This document shows, in pieces, positions 33,701 to 44,056 of a stretch of 64,000 nucleotides of DNA (position 1 is the first letter of the stretch; every line of letters starts with the position of its first letter). A program made the position numbers and the translations under genes. The notes below the pieces were generated by a model that made no database searches, had not been told where the DNA came from, and saw nothing but the letters and a program-made list of their open reading frames with translations. The stretch is taken from positions 27,389,001 to 27,453,000 of the forward strand of contig NC_091968.1 in assembly GCF_036711975.1 (NCBI RefSeq), written 5' to 3'. Source of the stretch: Onthophagus taurus. Lineage: Eukaryota; Arthropoda; Insecta; Coleoptera; Scarabaeidae.

Positions 33701-36093
33701 GGGATTACTCTAATTGTTTAACTTAAGAACAATTTTAATTTTAAATCAATAATTTTTATTAATATTTCTTGCTAAATTAATTAGTTTTTAGTTTGGATAA
33801 AATTGAGGTTGGCACCCCTTCCTTTCATTACGATTTTTTGACAGAAACTGTTCTTTTTCGCGTTTTAATTAATTTCTTATCAATTTTATAATAATTAAGT
33901 GTTTAATTGTGGTTAATCGTCAAAAATCGATTCCCTTTTGGTTACTCCTTCGTAAGTAGTTAGTTTTTATCGACTCAAAATTCTTTTTTAAGTAATCTTT
34001 GTTGTAATTAATCTTGGGTTGAGGTTAAAAATGATTATCAAGATTTTTGGGTTTATTAATGTAGGGATTACTCCAATTGTTTAAGTTAATATCAATTTTA
34101 ATTTTAAATCAATAATTTTTTTATTAATATTTCTTGGGAAATTAATTAGTTTTTAGTTTGGATAAAATTGAGGTTGGCACCCCTTCCTTTCATTACGATT
34201 TTTTGACAGAAACGGTTCTTTTTCGCGTTTTAATTAATTTCTTATCAATTTTATAATAATTAAGTGGTTAATTGTGATTAATCGTCAAAAATCGACTCCC
34301 TTTTGGTTACTCTTTCGTAAGTAGTTAGTTTTTATCGAGTCAAAATTCTTTTTTTAAGTAATCTTTGTTTTAATTAATCTTGGGTTGAGGTTAAAAATGA
34401 TTATCAAGATTTTTGGGTTTATTAACGTAGGGATTACTCCAATTGTTTAAGTTAATATCAATTTTAATTTTAAATCAATAATTTTTTTATTAAAATTTCT
34501 TGAGAAATTAATTAGTTTTTAGTTTGGATAAAATTGAGGTTGGCACCCCTTCCTTTCATTACGAGTTTTTGACAGAAACTGTTCTTTTTCGCGTTTTAAT
34601 TAATTTCTTATCAATTTTATAATAATTAAGTGTTTAATTGTGGTTAATCGTCAAAAATCGACTCCCTTTTGGTTACTCCTTCGTAAGTAGTTAGTTTTTA
34701 TCGACTCAAAAGTCTTTTTTTAAGTAATCTTTGTTTTAATTAATCTTGGGTTTAGGTTAAAAATGATTATCAAGATTTTTGGGGTTATTAATGTAGGGGT
34801 TACTCCAATTGTTTAACTTAATAACAATTTTAATTTTAAATCAATAATTTTTTTATTAATATTTCTTGGGAAATTAATTATTTTTTAGTTTGGTTAAAAT
34901 TGAGGTTGGCACTCCTTCCTTTCATTACGATTTTTTGACAGAAACGGTTCTTTTTCGCGTTTTAATTAATTTCTCATCAATTTTATAATAATTAAGCGTT
35001 TAATTGTGGTTAATCGTCAAAAATCGACTCCGTTTTGGTTACTCCTTCGTAAGTAGTTAGTTTTTATCGACTCAAAATTCTTTTTTTAAGTAATCTTTGT
35101 TTTAATTAATCTTGGGTTGAGGTTAAAAATGATTATCAAGATTTTTGGGTTTATTAATGTAGGGATTACTCCAATTGTTTAACTTAATAACAATTTTAAT
35201 TTTAAATCAATAATTTTTTTATTAATATTTCTTGGGAAATTAATTAGTTTTTAGTTTGGATAAAATTGAGGTTGGCACCCCTTCCTTTCATTACGATTTT
35301 TTGACAGAAACGGTTCTTTTTCGCGTTTTAATTAATTTCTCATCAAGTTTACAATAATTAAGTGTTTAATTGTGGTTAATCGTCAAAAATCGACTCCCTT
35401 TTGGTTACTCCTTCGTAAGTAGTTAGTTTTTATCGACTCAAAATTCTAGTTTGAGTTTCTAAGTGTGTTAATAAATTTTTAAAACCTTATTCACGAAGAA
35501 TAGACATTTTATTTGTTATCCGGCTGCGTTTCGATTAACCCACTACCTGTTATTATCCATATTATCGTTTCAAACCGCAACGGAGCCGTTCGAAAGTTGC
35601 GTTTCACGCGCAATTTCCGATTAAAACACTCGGGGCACCTTTTGTAAAGAACTGAAAAGTTAGTGGGGGATCAAAATAAGAAATAAACGTGTCGAGTTCA
35701 GTTTTCTAATGGTAATGGTTCGTCGGCGATCAATCACACACGAGGCGCTAATTACGAACCTTGTAATTGCGGGCGAATGACTACCGACGAAGAGACGGCG
35801 CCCCACGAGAGCGTCGTTATTAGACGGTAATTCGACGAATTACGTTCGGGATATGTACGATTGTGGGTACCAGTAATAACGAATGTAAAGCTAACTACGA
35901 ACTCGATACCTATCAATTCGAATTTTTAATTGATCCCCTACTAAAAAAGATTTTTAAATTTAATTTTTCTTTTTATTTTAGTGATGATGAATCAAAATTA
36001 AAGCAATCAAAGAAAAGGAAGAATTTGAGTGTTTCAACGTCAGAATATTCAAGCGGATTGGAATCGTTGAAAAAGAAAAGTAAAATGAATTAA
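24705..36093 (+). CDS. DDX31: ATP-dependent DEAD-box RNA helicase DDX31 (Dbp7 orthologue)
   Basis: Nucleolar helicase for large ribosomal subunit assembly. Exons: 24705-24749, 24810-25289, 25343-25513, 26895-27725, 31834-32024, 32082-32230, 32285-32483, 35982-36093. All junctions are GT-AG and in frame, giving 725 residues, usual for the family. N-terminus Lys-rich. Motifs in order: Q-motif region [19 protein letters not shown] (~177), [26 protein letters not shown] (DEAD, ~288), LSATLT, IFVFMAS, an acidic insert (~464, [10 protein letters not shown]), [11 protein letters not shown] (~509), [10 protein letters not shown]. The exon 6-7 region ([22 protein letters not shown]) is the DUF4217-type extension of the DDX31/Dbp7 class. 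A Lys-rich tail ends the protein. AATAAA lies at 36101-36106. Introns 3, 4 and 7 are enlarged by repeats; the others are 53-60 bp. An alternative start is ATG 24723. Confidence 0.95.
25538..26856. mobile_element. TIR-bounded element in DDX31 intron 3 carrying 365-bp satellite
   Basis: GTTGTACAATATACTGAT at 25544 is mirrored by ATCGGTATATTGTACAAC ending at 26850, with weaker match extending to GGG/CCC ends. Inside are about two and a half copies of the 365-bp satellite (TTTGGATAAAATTGAGGTTG word near 25910, 26232, 26600) and a hairpin-family fragment (25810-25850). No transposase. Confidence 0.6.
27785..28465. repeat. ~85-bp GC-rich tandem repeat in DDX31 intron 4, 8 copies
   Basis: Eight copies of AAGCCGAGGTCGCTTGCGGC followed by an AT-rich part (ACATATTGATGTAATACTAT, ACGACATAC, TTCTCTATAAAGT), starting near 27787, 27873, 27956, 28042, 28126, 28210, 28295 and 28380. 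A single inverted piece (CCTCGCCCGCAAGC) lies at 31729. The repeats give rise to several short similar open frames which are not genes. Confidence 0.9.
28466..28948. other. Remainder of intron 4: degenerate DNA-transposon end
   Basis: The stretch to about 28780 ends in GACAGAGTTACAGCTTGGGG, then GACAGCCTGTATA, which resembles the terminal part of a TA-flanked DNA transposon. No frame with a recognisable motif was found. Confidence 0.4.
28949..30146 (+). mobile_element. Mariner-like element with 272-bp near-identical TIRs (internal deletion derivative)
   Basis: TA|CAGGGTGATTCATAAGTAAT at 28949 and the reverse complement ending at 30146|TA. The left arm 28949-29220 and right arm 29875-30146 are each 272 bp and differ at only about two sites by eye. 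Between them lies a shortened transposase frame. High arm identity implies recent activity or recent arm homogenisation. It sits sense-oriented in DDX31 intron 4. Confidence 0.95.
29313..29876 (+). pseudogene. Truncated mariner-like transposase (DUF4817-type N-terminus)
   Basis: The frame starts at ATG 29313 but meets a TAA after seven codons; an open part follows from ATG 29346 to 29876 (176 codons). Features: N-terminal helix-turn-helix region ([20 protein letters not shown]), linker [18 protein letters not shown], second HTH ([20 protein letters not shown]), then VQFCQWLKG and the start of the catalytic core [20 protein letters not shown]. Right after HAW the coding sequence runs into the right TIR, so the rest of the DDE/D core is deleted. 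It cannot encode an active transposase. Confidence 0.9.
30426..31010 (+). pseudogene. Second mariner-like relic in DDX31 intron 4
   Basis: Begins at a TIR-like TATA|CAGGTGTTCACAAAGG (30426). Downstream translation gives [15 protein letters not shown] and, at about 30900-30985, [20 protein letters not shown] plus CLEEILFID, matching the same region of the same transposase class as 29346-29876. Truncated before the catalytic core. Confidence 0.7.
31200..31690 (-). pseudogene. Third mariner-like relic in DDX31 intron 4, opposite strand
   Basis: Minus-strand translation gives [20 protein letters not shown] and [10 protein letters not shown] (linker), an HTH/thumb piece ([29 protein letters not shown]) and [20 protein letters not shown] with a DGAP-like end. 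The order is correct, but frameshifts and missing parts show it is dead. Confidence 0.75.
32508..35464. repeat. 365-bp satellite array in DDX31 intron 7, ~8 copies
   Basis: The word TTTGGATAAAATTGAGGTTG recurs near 32696, 33061, 33429, 33798, 34159, 34524, 34888 and 35257 (spacing about 361-369). Copies are highly similar. The array is bracketed by the 20-bp direct repeat GTGTTAATAAATTTTTAAAA at 32488-32507 and 35465-35484. The same monomer is in intron 3. Confidence 0.95.
35485..35981. other. Rest of DDX31 intron 7: CpG-richer unique DNA
   Basis: 35520-35900 is non-repetitive and richer in G+C/CpG than the satellite beside it. The frame 35863-36093 only becomes coding at the exon-8 acceptor (35982). 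Possible regulatory element inside the intron; speculative. Confidence 0.4.
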
Positions 36094-36106
36094 AATTAAA
36101 AATAAA

Positions 36107-37130
36107 TTTATTTGTTTCTTCTTCTTCCACCTGTTTCTTTGTGGTTAATCGTTCGTTTAAACCCAGATCCTAATTAGCTTAATTCTGTTAATTACCAAAA
36201 GCCGCCTTAAGGAGGAAGATCATTAAGGGCCGCGGCAATTAAACACTAATTATTACCGAAGAAGAAGTAATATCAAGGAGAAGAAAGAGGTAGTACCGAT
36301 TTTGAAATAAAAAATAAATAAGAAAGAATGAAAGAGGGGGGTTCCTTCTTGGGAGTGATAGGGGTGTTGCGAGAGCAGGATTGGACATTAATAGTTAATA
36401 ATGAGGGCGTAATTATGGCGCGGTCCATCAATCAAACCGGTTGTCACTCGATCATAGCCCAGGAGCCCATTTGCGGGGTCCACAATAGGGAGCTACATGG
36501 ACCTCTTTTTTCCTCCCTTCTTGTTGTTTTTATTTCAATCAAAAAGAATTCGAATAAATTTTTAATATGATTTCTAATATTTCTTATCAAAAATGGGTTT
36601 AATGTAGGTGTTTTTGTATTGTTACGCGAGTCGACAGTAATTAATTGCATGAAAGGCAATCGGGGTGCCGAAGCGGGGCCACGGCCCCCAATGGGGGCCT
36701 AATAGCCCACTGCTCCCGCTCGGCAGACCACAAAGGGGTTCCGCGACACACCAAACATCATTAGTTATGTATTGTCTAAACTAATCTGGCGGAACCGCGC
36801 CCACGAAATAAATTTTCTTTATTTTCACGGCTTCTTTTTCTTCGACTTCATAAGTCTTTTCATTTCTTCATTGCCATGTCCTGCCGGTTTCCACCTCAGG
36901 GGGGCAATCAAACTGTCAATTACGCATTCCAGACGGTTCGGCGCGCTGAGATGGTGAGAAGAAAGAAGAAGAAACACTCGGTTTTAATATGCAATTAAGT
37001 CGACAAAAGCGGTCGGCCGCCGTATTGTGCCCGGCACAATGAACACAGGTAGTTGTATGGACGCTAATGAAACCTATTACCCTAATTGGAGTGAAATGCC
37101 GCGCCCTTTGCAATGGCTACACCCAACGGG
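36107..37130. promoter_or_regulatory. Candidate conserved regulatory block downstream of DDX31
   Basis: About 1 kb of unique-looking DNA with many homeodomain-type words (TAATTA, CTAATGAAACC, CCTAATTGG) and a 17-bp SOX-like inverted repeat ATTGTGCCCGGCACAAT at 37024-37040. No coding potential: frames 36328-36570 and 36772-36957 lack motifs. Enhancer identity is an inference from composition and site density only. Confidence 0.35.
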
Positions 37131-37354
37131 TAAAACTTATTTTTCTTAAATTAAAATTAAAAAGCACCTGTATTATTTAAACAACAAGAATCGTAATTAA
37201 TAGAAAAGATAAATATATTTTAAATAATAGAAAGAATAGGTTGAATTAGATTTTTATATTGTTGTTCAAATGATGTAAAGGTCAAATACTTTTTTATATT
37301 TGTTTGGGTTTAGATGTGCGTCTTTAATGCCAACGTAAGTATCGGCCGGTACTG

Positions 37355-40165
37355 AAGCTTAGATGCATAGATATCAAAAATTTGATGAAGTCCTTGTTTT
37401 TTGCAAGTTGTTGATGGTAGGTACCACTGGGAAATCTAAGCATATTACAAAAAAATGTTTAGAACAAAAGATGTAGCAAATTTTGTTGTTAACAATATTG
37501 CTCTGTTGCATTTTTGCTCTTAGATGAATAGATATCGAGAAAAATATGAAAATTTGATGAATTCCTTGTTTTTTGCAAGTTGTTGATGGTACCACTGGTG
37601 AATATAAGCATACTAGAAAAGAACTTTTAGAACAAAAGTTGTAGTAAATTTTATTCTTAACAATATTGCTCTCTTGCACTTTTACTCCTAGATGCATAAA
37701 TATTGAGAAAAATATGAAAATTTGATAATCCTTGTTTTTGCAAGTTGCTGATGGTAGGTACCACTGAGGAATCTAAGCATACTACAAAAAAACGTTTAGA
37801 ACAAAAGATGTAGCAAATTTTATTCTTAATAATATTGCTCTCTTGCACTTTTATTCCTAGATGCGTAAATATTGAGAAAAATACGAAAATATGGAAATTT
37901 GATGAATCCTTGTATTTTGCAAGTTGTTGATGGTACCACTGGGGAATCTAAGCATATTACAAAAAAACTTTTAGAATAAATGTTGTAGCAAATTGTGTTC
38001 TTAACAATATTGCTCTCTTGCACTTTTACTCCCAGATGCATAAATATCGAGAAAAATAGGAAAATATGAAAATTTGATGAATTCCTTATTTTTTGCAAGA
38101 TGTTGATGGTACCACTGGGGAATATAAGTATACTACAAAAAAACTTTTAGAACAAAAGATGTAGCAAATTTTATTCTTAATAATATTGCTCTCTTGCACT
38201 TTTACTCCTAGATGCATAGATATTGAGAAAAATATGAAAATTTGAGAATCCCTGTTTTTGCAAGTTGCTGATGATAGGTACCACTGAGGAATCTAAGCAT
38301 ACTACAAAAAAACGTTTACAACAAAAGATGTAGCAAATTTTATTCTTAATAATATTGCTCTCTTGCACTTTTACTCCTAGATGCATAAATATTGAGAAAA
38401 ATACGAAAATATGGAAATTTGATGAATCCTTGTATTTTGCAAGTTGTTGATGGTACCACTGGGAAATCTAAGCATATTATAAAAAAACTTTTAGAATAAA
38501 TGTTGTAGCAAATTGTGTTCTTAACAATATTGCTCTCTTGCACTTTTACTCCTAGATGCATAAATATTGAGAAAAATATGAAAATTTGAGAATCCTTGTT
38601 TTTTGCAAGTTGCTGATGGTAGGTACCACTGGAGAATCTAAGCATACTAGAAAAAAACGTTTACAACTAAAGTTGTAGCAAATTTTATTCTTAACAATAT
38701 TACTCTCTTGCACTTTTACTCCTAGATGCATAGATATTGAGAAAAATATGAAAATTTAAGAATCCTTGTTTTTTGCAAGTTGCTGATGGTAGGTACCACT
38801 GAGGAATCTAAGCATACTACAAAAAAAGTTTTAGAACAAAAGTTATAGCAAATTTTATTCTTAACAATATTGCTCTCTTACACTTTTACTCTTAGATGCA
38901 TAGATATTGAGAAAAATATGAAAATTTGAGAATCCTTGTTTTTTGCATGTTGCTGATGGTAGGTACCACTGGGGAATCTAAGCATACTACAAAAAACTTT
39001 TAGAACAAAAGTTGTAGCAAATTTTATTCTTAACAATATTACTCTCTTGCACTTTTACTCCTAGATGCATAAATATTGAGAAAAATACGAAAATATGGAA
39101 ATTTGATGAATCCTTGTATTTTGCAAGTTGTTGGTACCACTGGGGAATCTAAGCATATTACAAAAAAACTTTTAGTATTTTGCAAGTTGTTGGTACCACT
39201 GAGGAATCTAAGCATATTACAAAAAAACTTTTAGAATAAATGTTGTAGCAAATTGTGTTCTTAACAATATTGCTCTGTTGCACTTTTATTCCTAGATGCA
39301 TAGATATTGAGAAAAATATGAAAATTTGAGAATCCTTGTTTTTTTGTAAGTTGCTGATGGTAGGTACCACTGGAGAATCTAAGCATACTAGAAAAAAACG
39401 TTTACAACTAAAGTTATAGCAAATTTTATTCGTAACAATATTACTCTCTTGTACTTTTATTCCTAGATGCATAAATATTGAGAAAAATACGAAAATATGG
39501 AAATTTGATGAATCCTTGTATTTTGCAAGTTGTTGATGGTACCACTGGGGAATCTAAGCGTATTACAAAAAAACTTTTAGAATAAATGTTGTAGCAAATT
39601 GTGTTCTTAACAATATTGCTCTGTTGCACTTTTATTCCTAGATGCATAGATATTGAGAAAATCATGAAAATTTGAGAATCCTTGTTTTTTGCAAGTTGCT
39701 GATGGTAGGTACCACTGAGGAATCTAAGCATACTAGAAAAAAACTTTTAGAACAAAAGTTATAGCAAATTTTATTCTTAACAATATTACTCTTGCACTTT
39801 TACTCCTAGATCCATAAATATTGAAAAAAATACGAAAATATGGAAATTTGATGAATTCTTGTATTTTGCAAGTTTGTTGATGGTACCACTGGGGAATCTA
39901 AACACATTACAAAAAAACTTTTAGAATAAAAGTTGTAGCCAATTTTATTCTTAACAAGATTGCTCTCTTACACTTTTGCTCTTAGATGTACAAATATCGA
40001 GAAAAATACGAAATACGATATAATTGTTACTTTTTCAAGACATTAATGGTAACACTCGGAAATCGGAGCATGTCATAAAGAAGATTTAAAGCAATAGTTG
40101 TAGTAAATTTTATTTTTAACAATATTAACAAAAATATGAAAGTTTGATAAATTCATTGCTTTCTG
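37355..40165. repeat. 170-bp satellite array, ~16-17 copies
   Basis: Monomers contain GGTACCACTGGGGAATCTAA, GTTGTAGCAAATTTTATTCT, CTCTTGCACTTTTACTCCTA and GATGCATAGATATTGAGAAA. Spacing is mostly 165-176 bp, with one 60-bp partial duplication near 39133-39193. Copies degrade towards the right end (after 39970). Seven or more minus-strand open frames of 60-107 codons across it are by-products of the repeat. Confidence 0.95.
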
Positions 40166-40254
40166 CAAATTGTTGATACTAACATTGTCTCAAAGTGTCA
40201 TTAGCTCTCAGTTTGCCATAAACAAATCAATTATATCAAGGATTATTAAACGCT

Positions 40255-40590
40255 ACCTACAATGAAAGAGGTTTAGTAGTTAGCCCATTACGTTCTGGGC
40301 GACTACGAAAAACAACTAAAAGGGACGATAATTTGATTAAAAGAAAATGTTAGATTAACCCATTTTTGCCTACCAATAAAATAAAGACTCAACTTAGTTT
40401 CCTACTTAGTACAATTCAACGCCAAAGAAACCTTTGCTACAAAAAAAACAAAGAATTAGTCGATTAGCTTTTGCAAAAGAATATTTAAATTGGACCATCT
40501 AGAAATGGAAAGGGTGTTATTCAGTAATGAATCAAAGTTCAACATGATAAATACTAAGGCTGGATCTACGCTACTTACATTTTACAAAAC
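40255..40590 (+). pseudogene. Tc1-type transposase relic
   Basis: Translation in shifting frames gives ERGLVVSPLRSGRLRKTTKR, then LAFAKEYLNWTI and VLFSNESKFNMI-like peptides, in the order of Tc1 transposases (GRPRKTT hinge, FAKEHLNW, first catalytic Asp/Glu region). Several stops and frameshifts. Confidence 0.65.
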
Positions 40591-40601
40591 ATCTTGTATA
40601 C

Positions 40602-40665
40602 CAGTGGCGGCGCTACCGGGCGCCGCCTAAAAGGGGGCGCCGGCGCCTTTTTAATGTTTTTTCCA
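40602..40665. mobile_element. hAT-like terminus, fragment
   Basis: CAGTGGCGGCGCTACC followed by a GC-rich self-complementary stretch (GGGCGCCGCC, GGGGGCGCCGGCGCC) resembles the end of hAT transposons. Only one end is visible. Confidence 0.45.
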
Positions 40666-40689
40666 ACATATCTTATCTTAACAATATCT

Positions 40690-41230
40690 TATCTTTCTTT
40701 TGCAGTATTTAGACCTGTCAGCAGTAGTTAGTCTTCAGAAAGCAGTATTTAGTCTTCTAGAAACAGTATCTAATCTTCTGCCAAAGTTATGTATGTTTTC
40801 TCCAACAATATCTTATCTTTCTTTTGCAGTATTTAGACCTGTCAGTAGTATCTAGTCTTCAGAAAGCAGTATTTAGTCTCCACAAAGCAATTTTAGTCTT
40901 TAGAAAGCAGTATTTAGACCTGTCGGCAGTATCTAGTCTTCAGAAAGCAGTATTTAGTCTTCTAGAAGCAGTATCTAATCTTCTGCCAAAGTTATGTATG
41001 TTTTCTCCAACAGTATCTTATCTTTCGTTTGCAGTATTTAGACCTGTCAGCAGTAGTTAGTCTTCAGAAAGCAGTATTTAGTCTCCACAAAGCAATTTTA
41101 GTCTTTAGATAGCAGTGTTTAGGAGCATTTAGTGTTCCAGACGCTGTATTTCGACCTGTCGGCAGTATCTAGTCTTCAGAAAGCAGTATTTAATCTTCCA
41201 GAGCGGTATCTAGTCTTCAGAAGGTATATA
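40690..41230. repeat. ~22-bp repeat block, inverted relative of the 45.4-48.1 kb array
   Basis: Repeats of GCAGTATTTAGTCTTCTAGA / GCAGTATCTAATCTTCTGCC. Its reverse complement (GATTAGATACTGCTTC) matches the basic unit of the large array at 45.4-48.1 kb. Confidence 0.8.
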
Positions 41231-41234
41231 TGGG

Positions 41235-41992
41235 GTGGGGGGCAATGGGAAATTTATACTAGACACAGACGCTAGTAATGTAGGCCTGGGGGCGGTCTTG
41301 TCCCAAATCCAAAATGGTCAGGAAAAGATTATAAGATACTTGAGCAAGACTCTATCACGCAACTACTGTGTAACATGGAGAGAACTCTTGGCGGTTATAA
41401 AGGCAGTAGAGCATTTCCACAAATATCTCTACGGTCACAAATTTCTGCTAAAGGCTGACCACGCTACGCTAACATGGCTGCTATAGTTCAAAAATCCCGA
41501 GGGTCAAGTTGCGAGATGGATTAAGAGACTCCAAGAGTTCAACTTTGATACAGAGCATCGAACGGGCCGTAGACATTGCAACGCTGATACCCTATCAAGA
41601 AGACCATGTCCTGTAGACTGCAAGTATTGCCAACGAACTGAATTAAAGGAAGATCAAGTGTACAGGACAACTCTCGTAGATGACCACTGGAATGCTGAGG
41701 GCATGAGGAACCGACCAAGGTAACGATCACACCCTAAAATTGATTATCGAATGAAAAAGTACTTAAGTACTCACTGGCTGTGAAGACATGCTGGGCGCAA
41801 TGGAATTCTTTGGTGCTGACTCCTGATGGTGGGGACGTGAGGAGTTAGATTCCTCGTTGCAGAGTTTTAGAAGTCCTAACGGAAATCTATAATGGGATCA
41901 TCTCAGCGTAACGAAGACTAAGTAACAAGGCGTAACAAGTTAAGAGAGCGGTTTTATTGGGCGACTTGCAAGAATGACTGGTGCAGGAAGTG
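41235..41992 (+). pseudogene. Ty3/gypsy pol relic (RNase H and integrase zinc domain)
   Basis: 41235-41486 encodes FILDTDASNVGLGAVLSQIQ, then KIIRYLSKTLSRNY, ELLAVIKAVEHFHKYLYGHK and ADHATLTWLL, the gypsy-type RNase H. A TAG stop follows, and the same frame continues with FKNPEGQVARWIKRLQEFNF and ADTLSRRPC. After frameshifts, LRERFYWATCKNDWCRKC marks the integrase HHCC zinc domain. Stops and frameshifts make it inactive; no LTR found. Confidence 0.85.
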
Positions 41993-42034
41993 TTAATTTA
42001 TGCCCGACACTGTAGATATAAAGAATAATCTAAA

Positions 42035-42110
42035 GATGCAGGGCTAAACCCGAAATTTTCAATAGATAGATATAGGTTGTTGTATATTTCTATTGAACTA
42101 AAACTAAATA
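42035..42110. repeat. Hairpin-family fragment
   Basis: GCAGGGCTAAACCCGAAATTTTC plus GTTGTATATTTCTATTGAAC, a single half-unit, next to the gypsy relic. Confidence 0.6.
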
Positions 42111-43039
42111 AACCTCTTATTTAGTGGTTTAAAAATGTTATGATAAAAACTGGTTTTTAAATTAAATTATGATTAATTAATCCTTTGTATATGAATTATC
42201 TTCATTATCCGGATGAATATATACAAAGAAAAAAAAAAAGTTAGGAACATTTCGGAGTCAATCCCCTTTAAAGTTCATAAGTAATTTAGCATGGACCTTA
42301 TAGATCTCCGCCCCATTCGCATTTGTTGGGACTCGCGGTGATACATCAACGTAACGTTTTAATTCTAGAGGAAGAAAAAGACGCAGCACAAGGCTAATAA
42401 CGGCGCCGGAGACGCCCACAGTCGTTCACAGTCGAAAACTGACCGATGCCAACCAATTTATTTGAAAACGAAAAAAATAAGAAAAATCTCCCCGGTTAAT
42501 GTCTTCATTTTGGAGCCCCCGAAAACGAACGAGATCATCACCTGTTCCATTTTCGTTTTCTTTTCCGTGGGAACCTAAAAATTAAATAAATAACCAATTT
42601 TATTTACTCGAATAGAATAATCGAATGAAATTGTCTTATTGTATCGGGTATGTAAAGGGGGATAATCTTCTTATTTGCGTTAACATTAAGGGGGATGCGG
42701 ATCCCGTTCGCGTTTCTCCTCCTAACGTAATTATCCTATCGGAGGAATCCGCCGAAACGACGACTAACTAACCGCCGTATCACATCAAAGCCCTACACAC
42801 ACATGTCTAATGTCCTAAAGGGGGGCTCGCTTTGTTTCTCTCGTTTAGGGACCCGAGACTGCGAATAAGGAAAGTTTGAGGTTGAAAGGAAAATGAATTG
42901 AGTTAGTTCTTCGTCGTCTATTGGAAATTACATGAATACATTTTATATACGGCAAATTTGTTATGCTTTGTTGGGTTTTATTAGACCCTTATCAATACTA
43001 AATTTAAATAAACAAATTTATGTCAAAATTAACCTCAAA
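42111..43039. other. Intergenic; CpG-richer candidate regulatory patch
   Basis: 42240-42870 is unique-looking and richer in G+C; it contains a CGTGGGAA word (42566-42573) matching the Su(H)/CSL consensus. 42900-43039 is AT-rich. No gene. Confidence 0.35.
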
Positions 43040-43056
43040 TTACAAAAAAATGACGT

Positions 43057-43966
43057 TACAAATTTCGTTTTGATTGGTGTCGCCATCTATATGACAAACG
43101 CCTTTTAAAATATAAAAGAATATTAATATTTACTTTTTATTAATATTTAATAATGTTTATTTGTTATAATAAAAATTAATTTTATTTAAATTTTTAATTT
43201 ATAAATATATTCAAAGTTAATAATTTAAAATTTGAGGCGATATTCGTTTTGGTTTGTGTCGCCATCTATATGACAACATAATATTTTAAAAAAATATTAA
43301 TGTTAAGTTTTTATTTATATTCAATCATATTTATTTGTTATAATAAAAATTAATTTTATTTAAATTTTTACTTTATAAATTTATTTAAAGTTAATAATTT
43401 AAAATTTGAGACGATATTCGTTTTGGTTTGTGTCGCCATCTATATGACAGCATAATATTTTAAAAGAATACTAATATTTCGTTTTTATTTATATTCAATC
43501 ATATTTATTTGTTATAATAAGAATTAATTTTATTTAAATTTTTAATTTATAAATTAGTTATTTAAAGTTAAATTTAATTTAAAAATTGAGACGATATTCG
43601 TTTTGGTTTGTGTCGCCATCTATATGACAGATTAATATTTTAAAAAAATATTAATATTTCGTTTTTATTTATATTCAATCATATTTATTTGTTATAATAA
43701 GAATTAATTTTATTTAAATTTTTAATTTATAAATTTGTTATTTAAAGTTAATAATTTAAAAATTGAGACGATATTCGTTTTGGTTTGTGTCGCCATCTAT
43801 ATGACAGATTAATATTTTAAAAAAATATTAATATTTACTTTTTATTTATATTCAATCATACTTACTTATTATAATAAGACTTAATTTTATTTAAATTTTT
43901 AATTAATAAATTAGTTATTTAAAATTAAAGTTAATTTAAAATTTGAGACGATAATAAAGATTTCTG
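43057..43966. repeat. 178-bp satellite array upstream of SEC22, 5 copies
   Basis: GTGTCGCCATCTATATGACA recurs near 43079, 43258, 43432, 43611 and 43789 (175-179 bp apart). AT-rich monomers with ATATTCAATCATATTTATTT. Bracketed by TTACAAAAA(AA)TGACGT at 43040-43056 and 43967-43981. It ends about 75 bp before the SEC22 start codon. Confidence 0.9.
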
Positions 43967-44056
43967 TTACAAAAATGACGTGTGAACATGACGTGTAACT
44001 AACCTATAAAATTATTACTTTCATCGTCAAATTAAACAGAAATATTGGTTTAAAAA

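Noticed and set aside
37374-39731. A multigene cluster of similar small proteins on the minus strand
   Set aside because: The frames simply run through 170-bp satellite monomers, overlap repeat boundaries and change length with indels.
41235-41722. Domesticated gypsy gene
   Set aside because: An in-frame stop plus frameshifts into the integrase region; no sign of preserved coding function.
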